This document shows positions 8,613-17,530 of a stretch of 64,000 nucleotides of DNA, one piece after another (position 1 is the first letter of the stretch; the number at the start of each line of letters is the position of its first letter). The notes beneath the pieces were generated by a model. It was given only the letters and a program-made list of their open reading frames with translations, was not told the DNA's origin and ran no database searches. Made by a program: the position numbers and the translations under genes. The stretch is taken from NCBI GenBank assembly GCA_002840565.1, contig PHBK01000018.1:1-64000 (forward strand). Reading direction: 5' to 3'. The DNA is from Deltaproteobacteria bacterium HGW-Deltaproteobacteria-12. GTDB taxonomy: Bacteria; Desulfobacterota; Syntrophia; Syntrophales; Smithellaceae.

Positions 8613-8908
8613 ACTCCATGATAGCGTTCCAGAAACCACGAAATCCGCATCGCACCCAAATGATATGTTTGCCGCAAATAAAGAATCTTCTCCGCTATAG
8701 GTGCGGGAACTCGCAGCTTTGGATTTTCTGGACAAGGTTTACTATTTATTAATCCACTTTCACCCTTTTCCGCATAAGTTCTTTTCCATTGATAAAAAAT
8801 TTCGCTGGAAATACCGAAATATCTGCATGTCTTTGCTATATTTCTACTTTCTACACCATGCTTGAGTGTTCTTAATTTTCGATTAATATCTGCCTGCGCT
8901 TTTGTCAT
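8607..8908 (-). pseudogene. IS481/IS3-type transposase, N-terminal remnant
   Basis: The gene starts at 8908 behind a strong ribosome binding site (AGGAGGTCGTGAT) and encodes about 100 residues: a helix-turn-helix (CRYFGISSEIFYQWKRTY) and the linker typical of IS481/IS3-type integrases (ILYLRQTYHLGAMRISWFLE). The reading frame then runs into the right end of the IS200-type element, so the whole DDE catalytic core is gone. It is an inactive relic. Confidence 0.75.
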
Positions 8909-9156
8909 ATCACGACCTCCTATTGATTATTCTCTTTATTAAAAATCTATAGAATGCCAACCGAGGTCTATATTTTCAATTTTATTACCCTTAGATTTAA
9001 TATCATTAATTTCTGACACGATGACACTGGAAGAGTCTGACTCTTATCGTTTAGTCCTGATATCCCATTCTCCTCATAACAACATATCTGACTCCTAAAT
9101 GTCCGACTACACACACCCAATACCTGTGTTGCTTTTTTTTCTTCACTGAACCTACC

Positions 9157-9228
9157 TTACTGCCGTGCCAAATACATCTCTTCAAATAGCGTCTCCCTGA
9201 TCGCCTGTTGCATGTATGACGGTCTCAT
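9157..9228 (-). other. Very short reading frame with good ribosome binding site
   Basis: A 23-codon frame on the - strand, preceded by GGAGGTGACTG. It may be the stub of another lost transposase or a chance frame. The rest of 8909-9389 holds no gene, only the presumed control region of the TetR-SDR gene. Confidence 0.2.
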
Positions 9229-9352
9229 CAGTCACCTCCATAAAAGCAACTTCTAGACCGGATAGTTTATGCGCTTCAAAAATAATTTTTCAAAAAAACT
9301 TTTTTTTCTTGACATGTGCTGATATTTATAATAACCAAATATGCAAAACGGG

Positions 9353-9378
9353 TGGTCAGAAAAAAAACGCTTGGTCGG
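9353..9378 (+). promoter_or_regulatory. Possible operator: direct repeat TGGTCRG upstream of the TetR-SDR gene
   Basis: TGGTCAG (9353-9359) and TGGTCGG (9372-9378) repeat 19 bp apart, immediately before the start codon at 9390. The half-site GGTCGG also forms the palindrome upstream of another TetR gene in this window (39352-39365). TetR sites are usually palindromic, so this is a candidate only. Confidence 0.35.
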
Positions 9379-9389
9379 AATAGTATAAA

Positions 9390-10781
9390 ATGAAAACTTA
9401 CATACTGAATTCAAAAATCCCCAGAAAAACAAAAAATGACGATCTCGTTATAAAACGACGGGAGCAAATCATTCGTGCCGCCATTAAACTTTTTTCAGAA
9501 AATGGATTTCATAAAACCACTTTAAGGGACCTGGCTAAAGAGGCGGGACTGAGCCATGGCAACATATACGATTATGTGGGCAGCAAAAATGATATTCTTA
9601 TTCTGATTCACGATTTTATTCACAGCGTTGCTACAGAGAGGATCAATCAAGCCATAAAGTCCGTGGATGATCCCTTAGATAAACTCTATCGGATAATTAG
9701 AACTGAAATTGCCGTTATGCATGAACTTTCCGACGCCGTTCTTTTGATGTACCGGGATTCGCGTGTTCTCGAAAAGCCTTTTTTAAAAAAAATGCTCGGT
9801 AAAGAAAGAGGAAGAGTTGCGATATTCGAACAAGTTCTGGAGGAGTGCATTTCCAAGGGGCTGCTGAGGGAAGTCAATGTGCGCGCAGCGGCAAACCTTA
9901 TCAAAACAATGGCCGAGACATTAGTCATGAAGCGCTGGGACATGAGAGGATTTGTGAACAGTGAAGAGATGGAACGTATAATCCTCAATATATTTTTCAA
10001 GGGCCTGTTGAAAGGAAAGCAGCAACCTTTGGGGGAAGATAATCTTCGTGGAAAATCTGTGTTGATAATCAATGCAGAGATCACTTGTGGCGGGGAGCTT
10101 AATGCCTTCCTGCTCTCCAAGGGTGCTAAATTGGCGCTCTACATCAACAACGACCTGGAAGATGAAAAGGCCTCTTTGAGCACTAAACCGGAGAAGTGGA
10201 AAAATTGCAAAATCTATTTATCAAAGGATGTTGGTCCAATGACGAGCAATCTATTGAAGCATATAGCGCAGGATTTCGGACCAATTGAAATCATTATTCA
10301 CTATTTTGGAGATACAGCTACTAATAATATTCTGTCCGCTGGCAATGAAAATAAATCCAGTTTCTCTGGTTTTCAGAAAAATTTTGATTGTGCGCAGGAG
10401 TTGACGGGCTATATCCAAAAGACGATGAGCAAAATGAGCTTAGAGAAAATACTTTATCTGGCTCCATGCGCCGAGGATAAAAAAATAAATCCTATTAGAT
10501 ATGAAGCCACAAAAGCGGCGCTGGCGGCACTGACAAAAAACATGTCAAAAAATTTAGCCGCTTCAGGCATTAACGTTAATTGTGTAGTGCCTGGTTTTGC
10601 TTCAAAATCCGTTCAGATGAAACGGGAGGAAGAAAATAATTATTCCAGGAAAAAGGAGCTCGCGCCTCTTGATTTCCTGGGAGAAAAAGTCCAATTTTTA
10701 GAAATTATCTATTTTTTCATTTCCGGCAAAGCAAAATATTTGAACGGCGAGATTTTAACAGTTTCTGACAGGAATGATTAA
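9390..10781 (+). CDS. TetR regulator fused to a degenerate short-chain dehydrogenase domain
   Basis: A 463-residue protein. Residues about 22-85 are a TetR DNA-binding domain (IIRAAIKLFSENGFHKTTLR, then LAKEAGLSHGNIYDYVGSK), and about 85-215 are the usual helical ligand domain. From about 218 to the end a second domain looks like an SDR Rossmann fold: GKSVLIINAEITCGG where the glycine-rich NAD loop should be, RYEATKAALAAL with the Y-x3-K pair, INVNCVVPGF, and a C-terminal YLNGEILTVSD like the usual G-x5-DGG end. The glycine motif is lost, so it may bind a ligand rather than catalyse. It heads the acyl-CoA island and probably controls it. Both domains lie in one uninterrupted frame. Confidence 0.8.
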   Translation: MKTYILNSKIPRKTKNDDLVIKRREQIIRAAIKLFSENGFHKTTLRDLAKEAGLSHGNIYDYVGSKNDILILIHDFIHSVATERINQAIKSVDDPLDKLYRIIRTEIAVMHELSDAVLLMYRDSRVLEKPFLKKMLGKERGRVAIFEQVLEECISKGLLREVNVRAAANLIKTMAETLVMKRWDMRGFVNSEEMERIILNIFFKGLLKGKQQPLGEDNLRGKSVLIINAEITCGGELNAFLLSKGAKLALYINNDLEDEKASLSTKPEKWKNCKIYLSKDVGPMTSNLLKHIAQDFGPIEIIIHYFGDTATNNILSAGNENKSSFSGFQKNFDCAQELTGYIQKTMSKMSLEKILYLAPCAEDKKINPIRYEATKAALAALTKNMSKNLAASGINVNCVVPGFASKSVQMKREEENNYSRKKELAPLDFLGEKVQFLEIIYFFISGKAKYLNGEILTVSDRND

Positions 10782-10831
10782 CCCGGAGAGATGCTTTATA
10801 GAGTTGATATATTCTTGGTGTTTGATGGTCG

Positions 10832-10993
10832 ATGAGTTCTCTTGGTAAATTACAGTTTGCCACCAAAATAAGAAAGGAGGGCGTGAATAAAGGTGGTTCT
10901 GCCGAGGAGAATTCTGAAGATGTTTTCGGTGCTGAATTTTTAATCAAGTCGGAGTCCTCGTCTACCGGGCGGGTGAAAATGAATGAATGCTAA
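10832..10993 (+). other. Possible small open reading frame before dctP
   Basis: A 53-codon frame, hydrophilic and without recognisable motif, ending 16 bases before dctP. Its first ATG has no convincing ribosome binding site, although an internal GTG at 10883 follows AAAGGAGGGC. It could be a short leader peptide or chance. Confidence 0.25.
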
Positions 10994-11009
10994 ATAAGAG
11001 GAGATATTT

Positions 11010-12056
11010 ATGAAGCGAATTGTTTTAGGGCTTTTGGCAGTTGTTCTTTTTTTTGGTTTAGTTGTTCTTCCGAATGCTGACGCACAGGAAAAGCCAAAGA
11101 AAGCTAAATATGTATGGAACTACCCTAGTTGGGAAGCTCCTGGTTCATGGCTTAACGAAGTTTATTACTATTGGTGGCCTAAGAGAGTCGAAGTACTGAC
11201 AAAAGGAGAAGTAAAGTTTAATATCCATCCCTCTCAAACCCTTATAAAAGGGGTTGATCATTATGAATCAGTAAGAGATGGCATTATCCCCTTTGCACCA
11301 AGTGCATCACCTTATGAAAGTGATACCATACCTTTGGCCACGGTAGTGGAGCTGCCGTTTGTGTTTGATAACTGGAAGACCTATCTTGCCATGATGAATG
11401 AGATGATGGATAGCGGTCTGCAGGATTATTATAAGTCCAAAGGCGTCTACTGTCTGGCGCCTGTGCTCGTTGGAAATTACGGTGTATGGACAACTAAAAA
11501 ATGGGGGCCGATCCGCAAATTGGAGGATTTAAAAGGCTGTAAGATCAGGACACCCGGCGGTTATTTGAATAATACGCTAATGGCAATGGGTGCAATTCCT
11601 ATCGCCATCCCTGTTGTTGACACATACATGTCCCTGCAGACAGGAGTAATTGACGGCGCTTCTTTATGCGAAGCTTCTCAGATTACTCATAAACTTGATG
11701 AAGTCATAAAATACGCCTGTCGCGTAAATTACGGCGGTCCGGATATTCATATTGTGGCCAATCTGAAGGTATGGAATGAACTCCCCAAACACATTAGAGA
11801 TGCTATGCTGCAAGCATCCAAGGAACTTCAGCAGCACTATGCGTTTGAAGAAGATAAATATATAAAAGAGACGGCGCCGAAGATGCTTAAGAAAAGCGGC
11901 GTTGAGCTTATTTACCTGACTAAAGCTGAGACTGAGCGTATGCGCAAAGCGACCAAGAGTGTCAGAGAAGAATGGCAGAAGAAGTATGGGAAAGAATTCA
12001 ATGGTTTAGGCGATAAGCTCCTCGCAATTGTAGACAAGTACAGGGGCAAGCAATAA
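11010..12056 (+). CDS. dctP: TRAP transporter solute-binding protein
   Basis: A 348-residue periplasmic binding protein of the TRAP (DctP) family, with a signal peptide at residues 1-25. Family features include the YESVRDGIIPFAPS region, ELPFVFDNW, the LEDLKGCKIRTPGG segment and SLQTGVIDGA, which lines the ligand site and includes the arginine that binds carboxylates. It captures an organic acid and delivers it to DctQ-DctM, driven by a sodium or proton gradient. AAGAGGAGATATTT gives the ribosome binding site. The neighbours suggest that the substrate is the acid activated by the CoA-transferases downstream, but its identity is not visible. Confidence 0.9.
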   Translation: MKRIVLGLLAVVLFFGLVVLPNADAQEKPKKAKYVWNYPSWEAPGSWLNEVYYYWWPKRVEVLTKGEVKFNIHPSQTLIKGVDHYESVRDGIIPFAPSASPYESDTIPLATVVELPFVFDNWKTYLAMMNEMMDSGLQDYYKSKGVYCLAPVLVGNYGVWTTKKWGPIRKLEDLKGCKIRTPGGYLNNTLMAMGAIPIAIPVVDTYMSLQTGVIDGASLCEASQITHKLDEVIKYACRVNYGGPDIHIVANLKVWNELPKHIRDAMLQASKELQQHYAFEEDKYIKETAPKMLKKSGVELIYLTKAETERMRKATKSVREEWQKKYGKEFNGLGDKLLAIVDKYRGKQ

Positions 12057-12099
12057 CCTTTATTTTTGAAACGGTTATCCGGGAGGGAGATATATAAAA

Positions 12100-12600
12100 A
12101 TGGAATCCTTTGGCAAATATGTTCGTTCAGCGGTAAATTTCGTTGGCTATCTTGGTATGCTTGGAGTCATTGCGATGATGCTCATAATGACTTTGGACGC
12201 AGTATTGAGATATTTTTTTAACAAGCCTTTTTTGTGGAGCTTTGACCTTGTTGAATTCATAATGGTGGGGTGTGTATTTTTTGGGCTTGCCTATACTGAA
12301 TTACGTAAAGGTCATGTCAATATTACGCTTGTTTTCGATCATTTCCCTCCCCGGATAAAACCGTTTATAGAAATTTTGAACCACCTGATTATGCTGGGTA
12401 TCGGTATTCTCATAGCAAAGCAAGGGTATGTTTTGGCGGCAGATTCATTTCAGGTTGGCAGAGTTTCTACTGGCGCTGTAAAAATGCCGCAAGGTCCTGT
12501 TGAGTCTACCATCTTTATAGGCGGGGTGATTTTTAGTCTTCTTTTGATCGTCAAAATATATGATGATTTTCGCCGATTAAAGACAGGTACCAAGGCTTAA
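12100..12600 (+). CDS. dctQ: TRAP transporter small membrane subunit
   Basis: A 166-residue DctQ-type protein with four hydrophobic segments and the family's conserved region RYFFNKPFLWSFDLVEF (residues about 38-54), followed by RKGHVNI. It joins the large DctM permease to form the membrane part of the TRAP carrier. GGGAGGGAGATATA precedes the ATG, 43 bp after dctP. Length is normal. Confidence 0.88.
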   Translation: MESFGKYVRSAVNFVGYLGMLGVIAMMLIMTLDAVLRYFFNKPFLWSFDLVEFIMVGCVFFGLAYTELRKGHVNITLVFDHFPPRIKPFIEILNHLIMLGIGILIAKQGYVLAADSFQVGRVSTGAVKMPQGPVESTIFIGGVIFSLLLIVKIYDDFRRLKTGTKA

Positions 12601-12804
12601 TATTTATAAGCCGGTATATTATTAATTAGTCCATATGGAAATGATACGGTTTAGCTTGGCAAGATTAGCAGAAAACCGAAAAAATCGGGTGACACGTCAA
12701 TTTTATGAATGGTTAAAATAAAACCGATTATCCTGAAAAATGTCGTTTCCAGGGTGTGCCGATGGTAATATAAAAATGAAGACATTTACGTAAAGGAGTG
12801 CATT

Positions 12805-14103
12805 ATGGAGTGGTACATACTTGGAATAATAATTGTCATATTATTGCTAACGATGTTGTCGACTGGTTTACCTGTAGCATTTACCATGCTGTTATTGGGC
12901 CTTGTCGGCATTACGATTAATTTGAATCTTGATATAGCTATCAAGTTTTTTGGACAAACTCTTTACGGAACATCCGCCAGTCAATCGTTGGCTACAGTAT
13001 TTCTTTTCGTCCTCATGGGTCAGGTCCTGCTGGTGAGCAAAATAGGCACTGATTTGTATGAAGCAGTTTATAAATGGGGGCGCGTGCTGCCGGGAAGTCT
13101 TGCCGTGGGAAGTGTTGCCAGTTGCGGGATATTTGGCGCCATGTGCGGCTCGGCAACCGCGACAACTGCAACGATCGGGACTATAGCAGTGCCAACAATG
13201 CTAAAATATAAATACGATAAGCGCCTGGCGACAGGAGTGGTCGCTGCCGCGGGAGCATTGGGCCCGGTGATACCGCCCAGTATTTACATGATTGTTTATG
13301 GAGTAGCAGCCGAAGAGTCCATCGGTAAATTGTTTATTGCGGCGATAATTCCCGGTGTTATTCTTATGACCTTAATGATAGCCCAAGTTATTATAATTTG
13401 CAAAGTGCACCCGGAATGGGCGCCAAAATCACCGCCAATATCCATGAAAGAGAAAATCAGAACAACCAAAGGGTTGATAATTCCGGTTTTACTCGTTGCG
13501 CTTGTTTTGGGCACAATATATACCGGCGTTTGCACACCGACGGAGGCTGCTGGTGTTGGAGCATTTGGCAGTATTGCTTTTGCTTTTGCGACCAAACGGC
13601 TTAAATTTAGTGAGCTGATTGAATCCCTGGGGGTGACGCTGAATTTCAGCTGCATGGTGATGCTGCTTATCGTTGGCGGCGCATATTTAAGCAAACTTTT
13701 TACGGTTACACTTATACCTCAACACCTGGCCGAACTTGCGGTATCTTTACCGGTATCACCCTGGGTCATTATGTTCTTAATTCAACTGGTAATATTTGCC
13801 GGAGGGTTTTTACTGGAAGGATGTGCCTTGATCGCGATGTTAACACCCGTCTTTATTCCGGTAATCAAGTCATTAGGTTTTGATCCGATAGTTTTCGGTG
13901 TGGCCATGATGATGAACCTTGCCACAGCTGTAATTACCCCGCCGTTTGCTGTCAACTTGTATGTTATGCGGGGCATTGTGCCTACTATCCCCTTCGAAAC
14001 GATTGCCAGGGGCGCTTTATGGTTTTTGGTTGCTGATGTTATCATGTTGATCGCTGTGCTCGCGTTTCCGACATTGAGTACATGGCTTCCCAGTATGATG
14101 TAA
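12805..14103 (+). CDS. dctM: TRAP transporter large permease
   Basis: A 432-residue DctM permease with about twelve membrane segments. Family motifs are clear: SCGIFGAMCGSATATTATIG, GPVIPPSIYMIVYG and CTPTEAAGVGAFG. It carries the substrate across the inner membrane with the cation gradient. The start follows AAAGGAGTGCATT. The 204-bp gap to dctQ contains no gene and is longer than usual in TRAP operons. Confidence 0.92.
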   Translation: MEWYILGIIIVILLLTMLSTGLPVAFTMLLLGLVGITINLNLDIAIKFFGQTLYGTSASQSLATVFLFVLMGQVLLVSKIGTDLYEAVYKWGRVLPGSLAVGSVASCGIFGAMCGSATATTATIGTIAVPTMLKYKYDKRLATGVVAAAGALGPVIPPSIYMIVYGVAAEESIGKLFIAAIIPGVILMTLMIAQVIIICKVHPEWAPKSPPISMKEKIRTTKGLIIPVLLVALVLGTIYTGVCTPTEAAGVGAFGSIAFAFATKRLKFSELIESLGVTLNFSCMVMLLIVGGAYLSKLFTVTLIPQHLAELAVSLPVSPWVIMFLIQLVIFAGGFLLEGCALIAMLTPVFIPVIKSLGFDPIVFGVAMMMNLATAVITPPFAVNLYVMRGIVPTIPFETIARGALWFLVADVIMLIAVLAFPTLSTWLPSMM

Positions 14104-14206
14104 TCAGGCCTTTAAGAGAAGCAATGCAAAATACCAAAGATTACCGACCGGTTTTGTAATTCAAAGCTATAAAATGTGAAGTTATTTTAGAAGGGAGAAT
14201 GTAAGG

Positions 14207-15658
14207 ATGTCAATGAAAACTAAAGAAGAATATTTTGAGAGTATAAGGAAGTTGAATTTACCCGTTTATCTGATGGGGGAGAAGGTGAACAACGTGGATC
14301 ATCCTATTATCTGGCCTTCCATCAATTCGGTGGGAATGACCTATGAAATAGCCCAGGACGCGCTGTATGAGGATTTAGCGACAGCAACATCACATATAAC
14401 AGGTAAAAAGATTAACCGTTTTTGTCATATTCATCAAAGCATTGACGATCTGGTGAAAAAGGTAAAGCTGCTGCGACTGATGGGTCAAAAGACAGCATCA
14501 TGTTTTCAGCGCTGCGCAGGACTCGATGGAATGAATGCCCTCAATGCGGTGACCTATGAGATGGATGCCGAAATGAAGACAGAATACCACCAGAGATTTC
14601 TGAATTTCATGCGCATCATCCAGGAGGAAGACCTGGTCTGCGACACGGCTTTGACCGATCCGAAAGGCGACCGTTCGCTGTCTCCCAGTAAGCAGAAAGA
14701 TCCGGATATGTATCTGCATATCGTCAAGAAAGATGCTAAAGGTATTGTCGTTCGCGGCTGCAAAGCCCATCAAACCGGCGCCACAAATTCCCACTGGATA
14801 GCGGTATTTCCGACCTCCGCCATGAAAGAAGAAGATAAGGATTATGCGGTATCATTCGTTACTCCTTCCAACACCAAGGGAATCACCTATGTATTCGGCC
14901 GTCAGTCCTGCGACACGCGGAAGATGGAAAAAGCGCAAATCGACGTCGGGAACCTCAAGTTCGGCGGCCAGGAAGCCTATATTATCTTTGATGACGTTTT
15001 TGTGCCCTGGGAAAACGTACTTATCGGCGGCGAGACCAAATATGCGGGGCGGGTTGTCGAAATATTCGCCAATTACCATCGAACCAGTTACGGCGGGTGC
15101 AAAGTGGGTGTTGCCGATGTCCTGATCGGAGCAACGTCGTTGCTAACAAAATGCAACGGCACCTCCAAAGCTTCCCATGTCAAGGATAAACTAACCGAAA
15201 TGGTTCATCTGAACGAAACCTGTATTTCCTGTGCACTTTCGGCGCAGACTGAAGGCAGCCGACACGCCTCCGGTGGATATCTGGTAAACGGATTAATCGC
15301 GAATGTTTGTAAACTCAATATTACGAGATTCCCGGCGGAGATTTCCCGTTTGTCGCAGGACTTGGCGGGAGCGGTTATTGGAACGACACCATCGGAGAAG
15401 GATTTTGAGATACCGGGTGGAATTGGGGACCTCATGAAAAAATATTTGAAAGGAGCGGCTGATTTTTCCTGGGAGGAAAGAGTGCGCTGTATCCGATTAA
15501 TTGAGAACATTACCATGGGGACCGGAGCCGTGGCCTTTTTTACGGAAGCGATTCATGGTGCCGGCTCACCGCAGGCGCAGCGGGTAATGATTTCCCGCTA
15601 CAGCAATTTAGACATGAAAGAGAAACTGGCTAAAAATATAGCGGGAATTAAGGAATAA
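14207..15658 (+). CDS. 4-Hydroxybutyryl-CoA dehydratase-like radical enzyme, copy 1
   Basis: A 483-residue member of the 4-hydroxyphenylacetate 3-hydroxylase/4-hydroxybutyryl-CoA dehydratase family. The residues that mark the dehydratase branch are present: the CFQRC motif (residues about 99-103, two cysteines plus the glutamine between) and HRTSYGGCK (about 288-296), which supplies the histidine, tyrosine, third cysteine and lysine. In the Clostridium aminobutyricum enzyme these bind the [4Fe-4S] cluster and act at the FAD. The flavin hydroxylases of the family lack these residues. It should remove water from a 4-hydroxyacyl-CoA through a ketyl radical. The substrate may be 4-hydroxybutyryl-CoA or an analogue. 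A CoA-transferase pair follows directly. Confidence 0.85.
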   Translation: MSMKTKEEYFESIRKLNLPVYLMGEKVNNVDHPIIWPSINSVGMTYEIAQDALYEDLATATSHITGKKINRFCHIHQSIDDLVKKVKLLRLMGQKTASCFQRCAGLDGMNALNAVTYEMDAEMKTEYHQRFLNFMRIIQEEDLVCDTALTDPKGDRSLSPSKQKDPDMYLHIVKKDAKGIVVRGCKAHQTGATNSHWIAVFPTSAMKEEDKDYAVSFVTPSNTKGITYVFGRQSCDTRKMEKAQIDVGNLKFGGQEAYIIFDDVFVPWENVLIGGETKYAGRVVEIFANYHRTSYGGCKVGVADVLIGATSLLTKCNGTSKASHVKDKLTEMVHLNETCISCALSAQTEGSRHASGGYLVNGLIANVCKLNITRFPAEISRLSQDLAGAVIGTTPSEKDFEIPGGIGDLMKKYLKGAADFSWEERVRCIRLIENITMGTGAVAFFTEAIHGAGSPQAQRVMISRYSNLDMKEKLAKNIAGIKE

Positions 15659-15717
15659 TTTTTCTTGTGGGTGGTTGGCGAAATTTGACGGTAACATATC
15701 AGTATCGAGGAACTAAA

Positions 15718-16698
15718 ATGAATTCTATAAAATCAGAGAAAAAGATATCAGTCGCTGAGGCGGCAGCCGAGATAAAAAACGGTAGCACGATCATTATTGC
15801 GGGCTTTACTGTCTGGAGGAAGCCCATGGCCATCATGTATGAGATGGTGAGACAGGGGAAAAATGATTTGCATTTGATTATGAACAATCCTTCCGTAGGA
15901 GTTGATATATTGATCGGATCGGGTTGTATAAAGATATGGGAATCCAACTATTGTGCCCATGAAATATTCGGAAAAATCGGCAACTGTTTCGGTCGGGCTG
16001 TGGAAGAAGGTTCTATCATTTATGAAGATTATGGTCATTACCATACAGTTCTAAGGCTGCAAGCCGGCGCAACGGGTGTCCCCTTTTTGCCGGCAATGTC
16101 ATGCTTAGGGACAGATCTTCTGAATCCGGAATACGATATGCTAGGCAGAGCCGGGTTGAGAGACGGAAAAAACCCACGAATTCCCAGGAAAAAATTTGAA
16201 ATCGTCGAGGACAATTTCTACGGAGAAGGAAGAGTTGTCCTGGTTCCGGCTGCGCGCGCCGATGTTTGTATCGCGCATGTGCAGAAAGTCGGTTCTCAAG
16301 GAACGGTAAGAATCGAAGGTCAAACATTTGCTTGTATTGAAGCGATGAAAGCGGCCGATAAGCTTATCGTGATGGCAGAGGAAATCGTTCCGGAAAACGA
16401 GTTGAGAAGGGATCCCGGGGCCAACTGTATTCCTAATTTCCGTGTTGACGCCATTGTGGAATGTCCTTTCGGTGCGCATCCAACCGGAGTTTTCGGTTAC
16501 TATGATATGGATGGTAGGTTTATATCGGACTATCATTTAAAAAGCAGGACAAAAGAGACATTTAAGGCTTGGGTTGATGAATGGGTCTTCGGCATGAAGG
16601 ATCATAATCAGTATTTGGATAAAATTGGGGGATCGAGGTTAACCAGTTTGAGATCAAACTCCGCATTAAAGTGGAGCACGAATGTGGTGAGGCGGTGA
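15718..16698 (+). CDS. gctA: Glutaconate-type CoA-transferase, subunit A
   Basis: A 326-residue class I CoA-transferase alpha subunit. It follows glutaconate CoA-transferase A closely over its length: AGFTVWRKPMA near the N-terminus, LPFLPAMSCLGTDL-like oxyanion region, EEIVPENELRRDP, DAIVECPFGAHPTGVFGYYD, and EWVFGMKDHNQYLDKIG at the end. Together with subunit B it moves CoA from acetyl-CoA or another acyl-CoA to a carboxylic acid. The start at 15718 follows CGAGGAACTAAA. The stop is 5 bases before the start of subunit B. Its place after the dehydratase suggests it activates that enzyme's acid precursor. Confidence 0.88.
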   Translation: MNSIKSEKKISVAEAAAEIKNGSTIIIAGFTVWRKPMAIMYEMVRQGKNDLHLIMNNPSVGVDILIGSGCIKIWESNYCAHEIFGKIGNCFGRAVEEGSIIYEDYGHYHTVLRLQAGATGVPFLPAMSCLGTDLLNPEYDMLGRAGLRDGKNPRIPRKKFEIVEDNFYGEGRVVLVPAARADVCIAHVQKVGSQGTVRIEGQTFACIEAMKAADKLIVMAEEIVPENELRRDPGANCIPNFRVDAIVECPFGAHPTGVFGYYDMDGRFISDYHLKSRTKETFKAWVDEWVFGMKDHNQYLDKIGGSRLTSLRSNSALKWSTNVVRR

Positions 16699-16703
16699 AC
16701 AAA

Positions 16704-17516
16704 ATGAGTAAAAATACGGACAATAAATATGATTTAACGGCACTTATGGTAATGGCTGCTGCCCGGGAAGTGAAAAATGGTGAAGTAGTTTTCGCTGGTA
16801 CTGGTTTACCGATGATTGCAATTATGGCGGCCCAACATCTGCACGCTCCAGATGCGGTTTTGATTTACGAAGCAGGCACAATAGATGGAAAAACAATTTC
16901 CACACCTTCTTCGGTTGCTGATCCACGGTGCGTTTATCAGGCTTCAGTCGCCTCCGGAGTGGCCAATGTATTTGAAACTCTGCAAAGAGGATGGGTTGAT
17001 TTAGGTTATCTGGGTGGAGCTGAAATTGATCTTTATGGCAATGTCAATGCGACAAGTATAGGCGATTACATGCATCCAGCTAAGCGTTTCCCCGGTTCTG
17101 GCGGCAATGTTGATATAAACTGCCTGGCCAAAAGGACAATTTTTATCATGGTTCAGGAAAAAAGAAGGTTTAAAAACAGAGTTGATTATTTAACCAGCCC
17201 CGGTTGGAAAGTAAAATGGTGGGATGATGGCGATGCAAAACCAAAATGGGTATCCAGAAAGGAGCTCTATCCGAAAAAGTTTCAGGGCGGGCCTTCGGCA
17301 GTAATTACAAATATGGCGGTCTTCCGGTTTGATGAAACCGGTACCATGTATTTGGATACAGTCCATCCAGGAAAGACGGCAGAAGATGTGAAAAACAATG
17401 TAGAATTTGATCTCAATATAGCACGAATGTCTGGAGAAACAAAATTACCCACAAAAGAGGAAATGGATATCCTGTATAATGAAATAGATCCGGAGGGGAT
17501 TTTTCTCAAGCGCTGA
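16704..17516 (+). CDS. gctB: Glutaconate-type CoA-transferase, subunit B
   Basis: A 270-residue beta subunit. The catalytic glutamate, which forms the CoA thioester intermediate, lies in LIYEAGTIDG (residues about 44-53). Further family landmarks are LGYLGGAEIDLYGNVNATS, KRFPGSGGNVDI and VQEKRRFKNRVDYLTSPGW. The start at 16704 is chosen because GTGAGGCGGTG stands before it; a longer in-frame version would overlap subunit A without a ribosome binding site. Length matches GctB. The next gene starts 14 bases after the stop. Confidence 0.88.
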   Translation: MSKNTDNKYDLTALMVMAAAREVKNGEVVFAGTGLPMIAIMAAQHLHAPDAVLIYEAGTIDGKTISTPSSVADPRCVYQASVASGVANVFETLQRGWVDLGYLGGAEIDLYGNVNATSIGDYMHPAKRFPGSGGNVDINCLAKRTIFIMVQEKRRFKNRVDYLTSPGWKVKWWDDGDAKPKWVSRKELYPKKFQGGPSAVITNMAVFRFDETGTMYLDTVHPGKTAEDVKNNVEFDLNIARMSGETKLPTKEEMDILYNEIDPEGIFLKR

Positions 17517-17530
17517 AAAAGGAGATTCTG

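Noticed and set aside
9309-9332. TTGACA and TATAAT upstream of the TetR-SDR gene
   Set aside because: Both hexamers are perfect but only 12 bp apart, too close for a sigma70 promoter.
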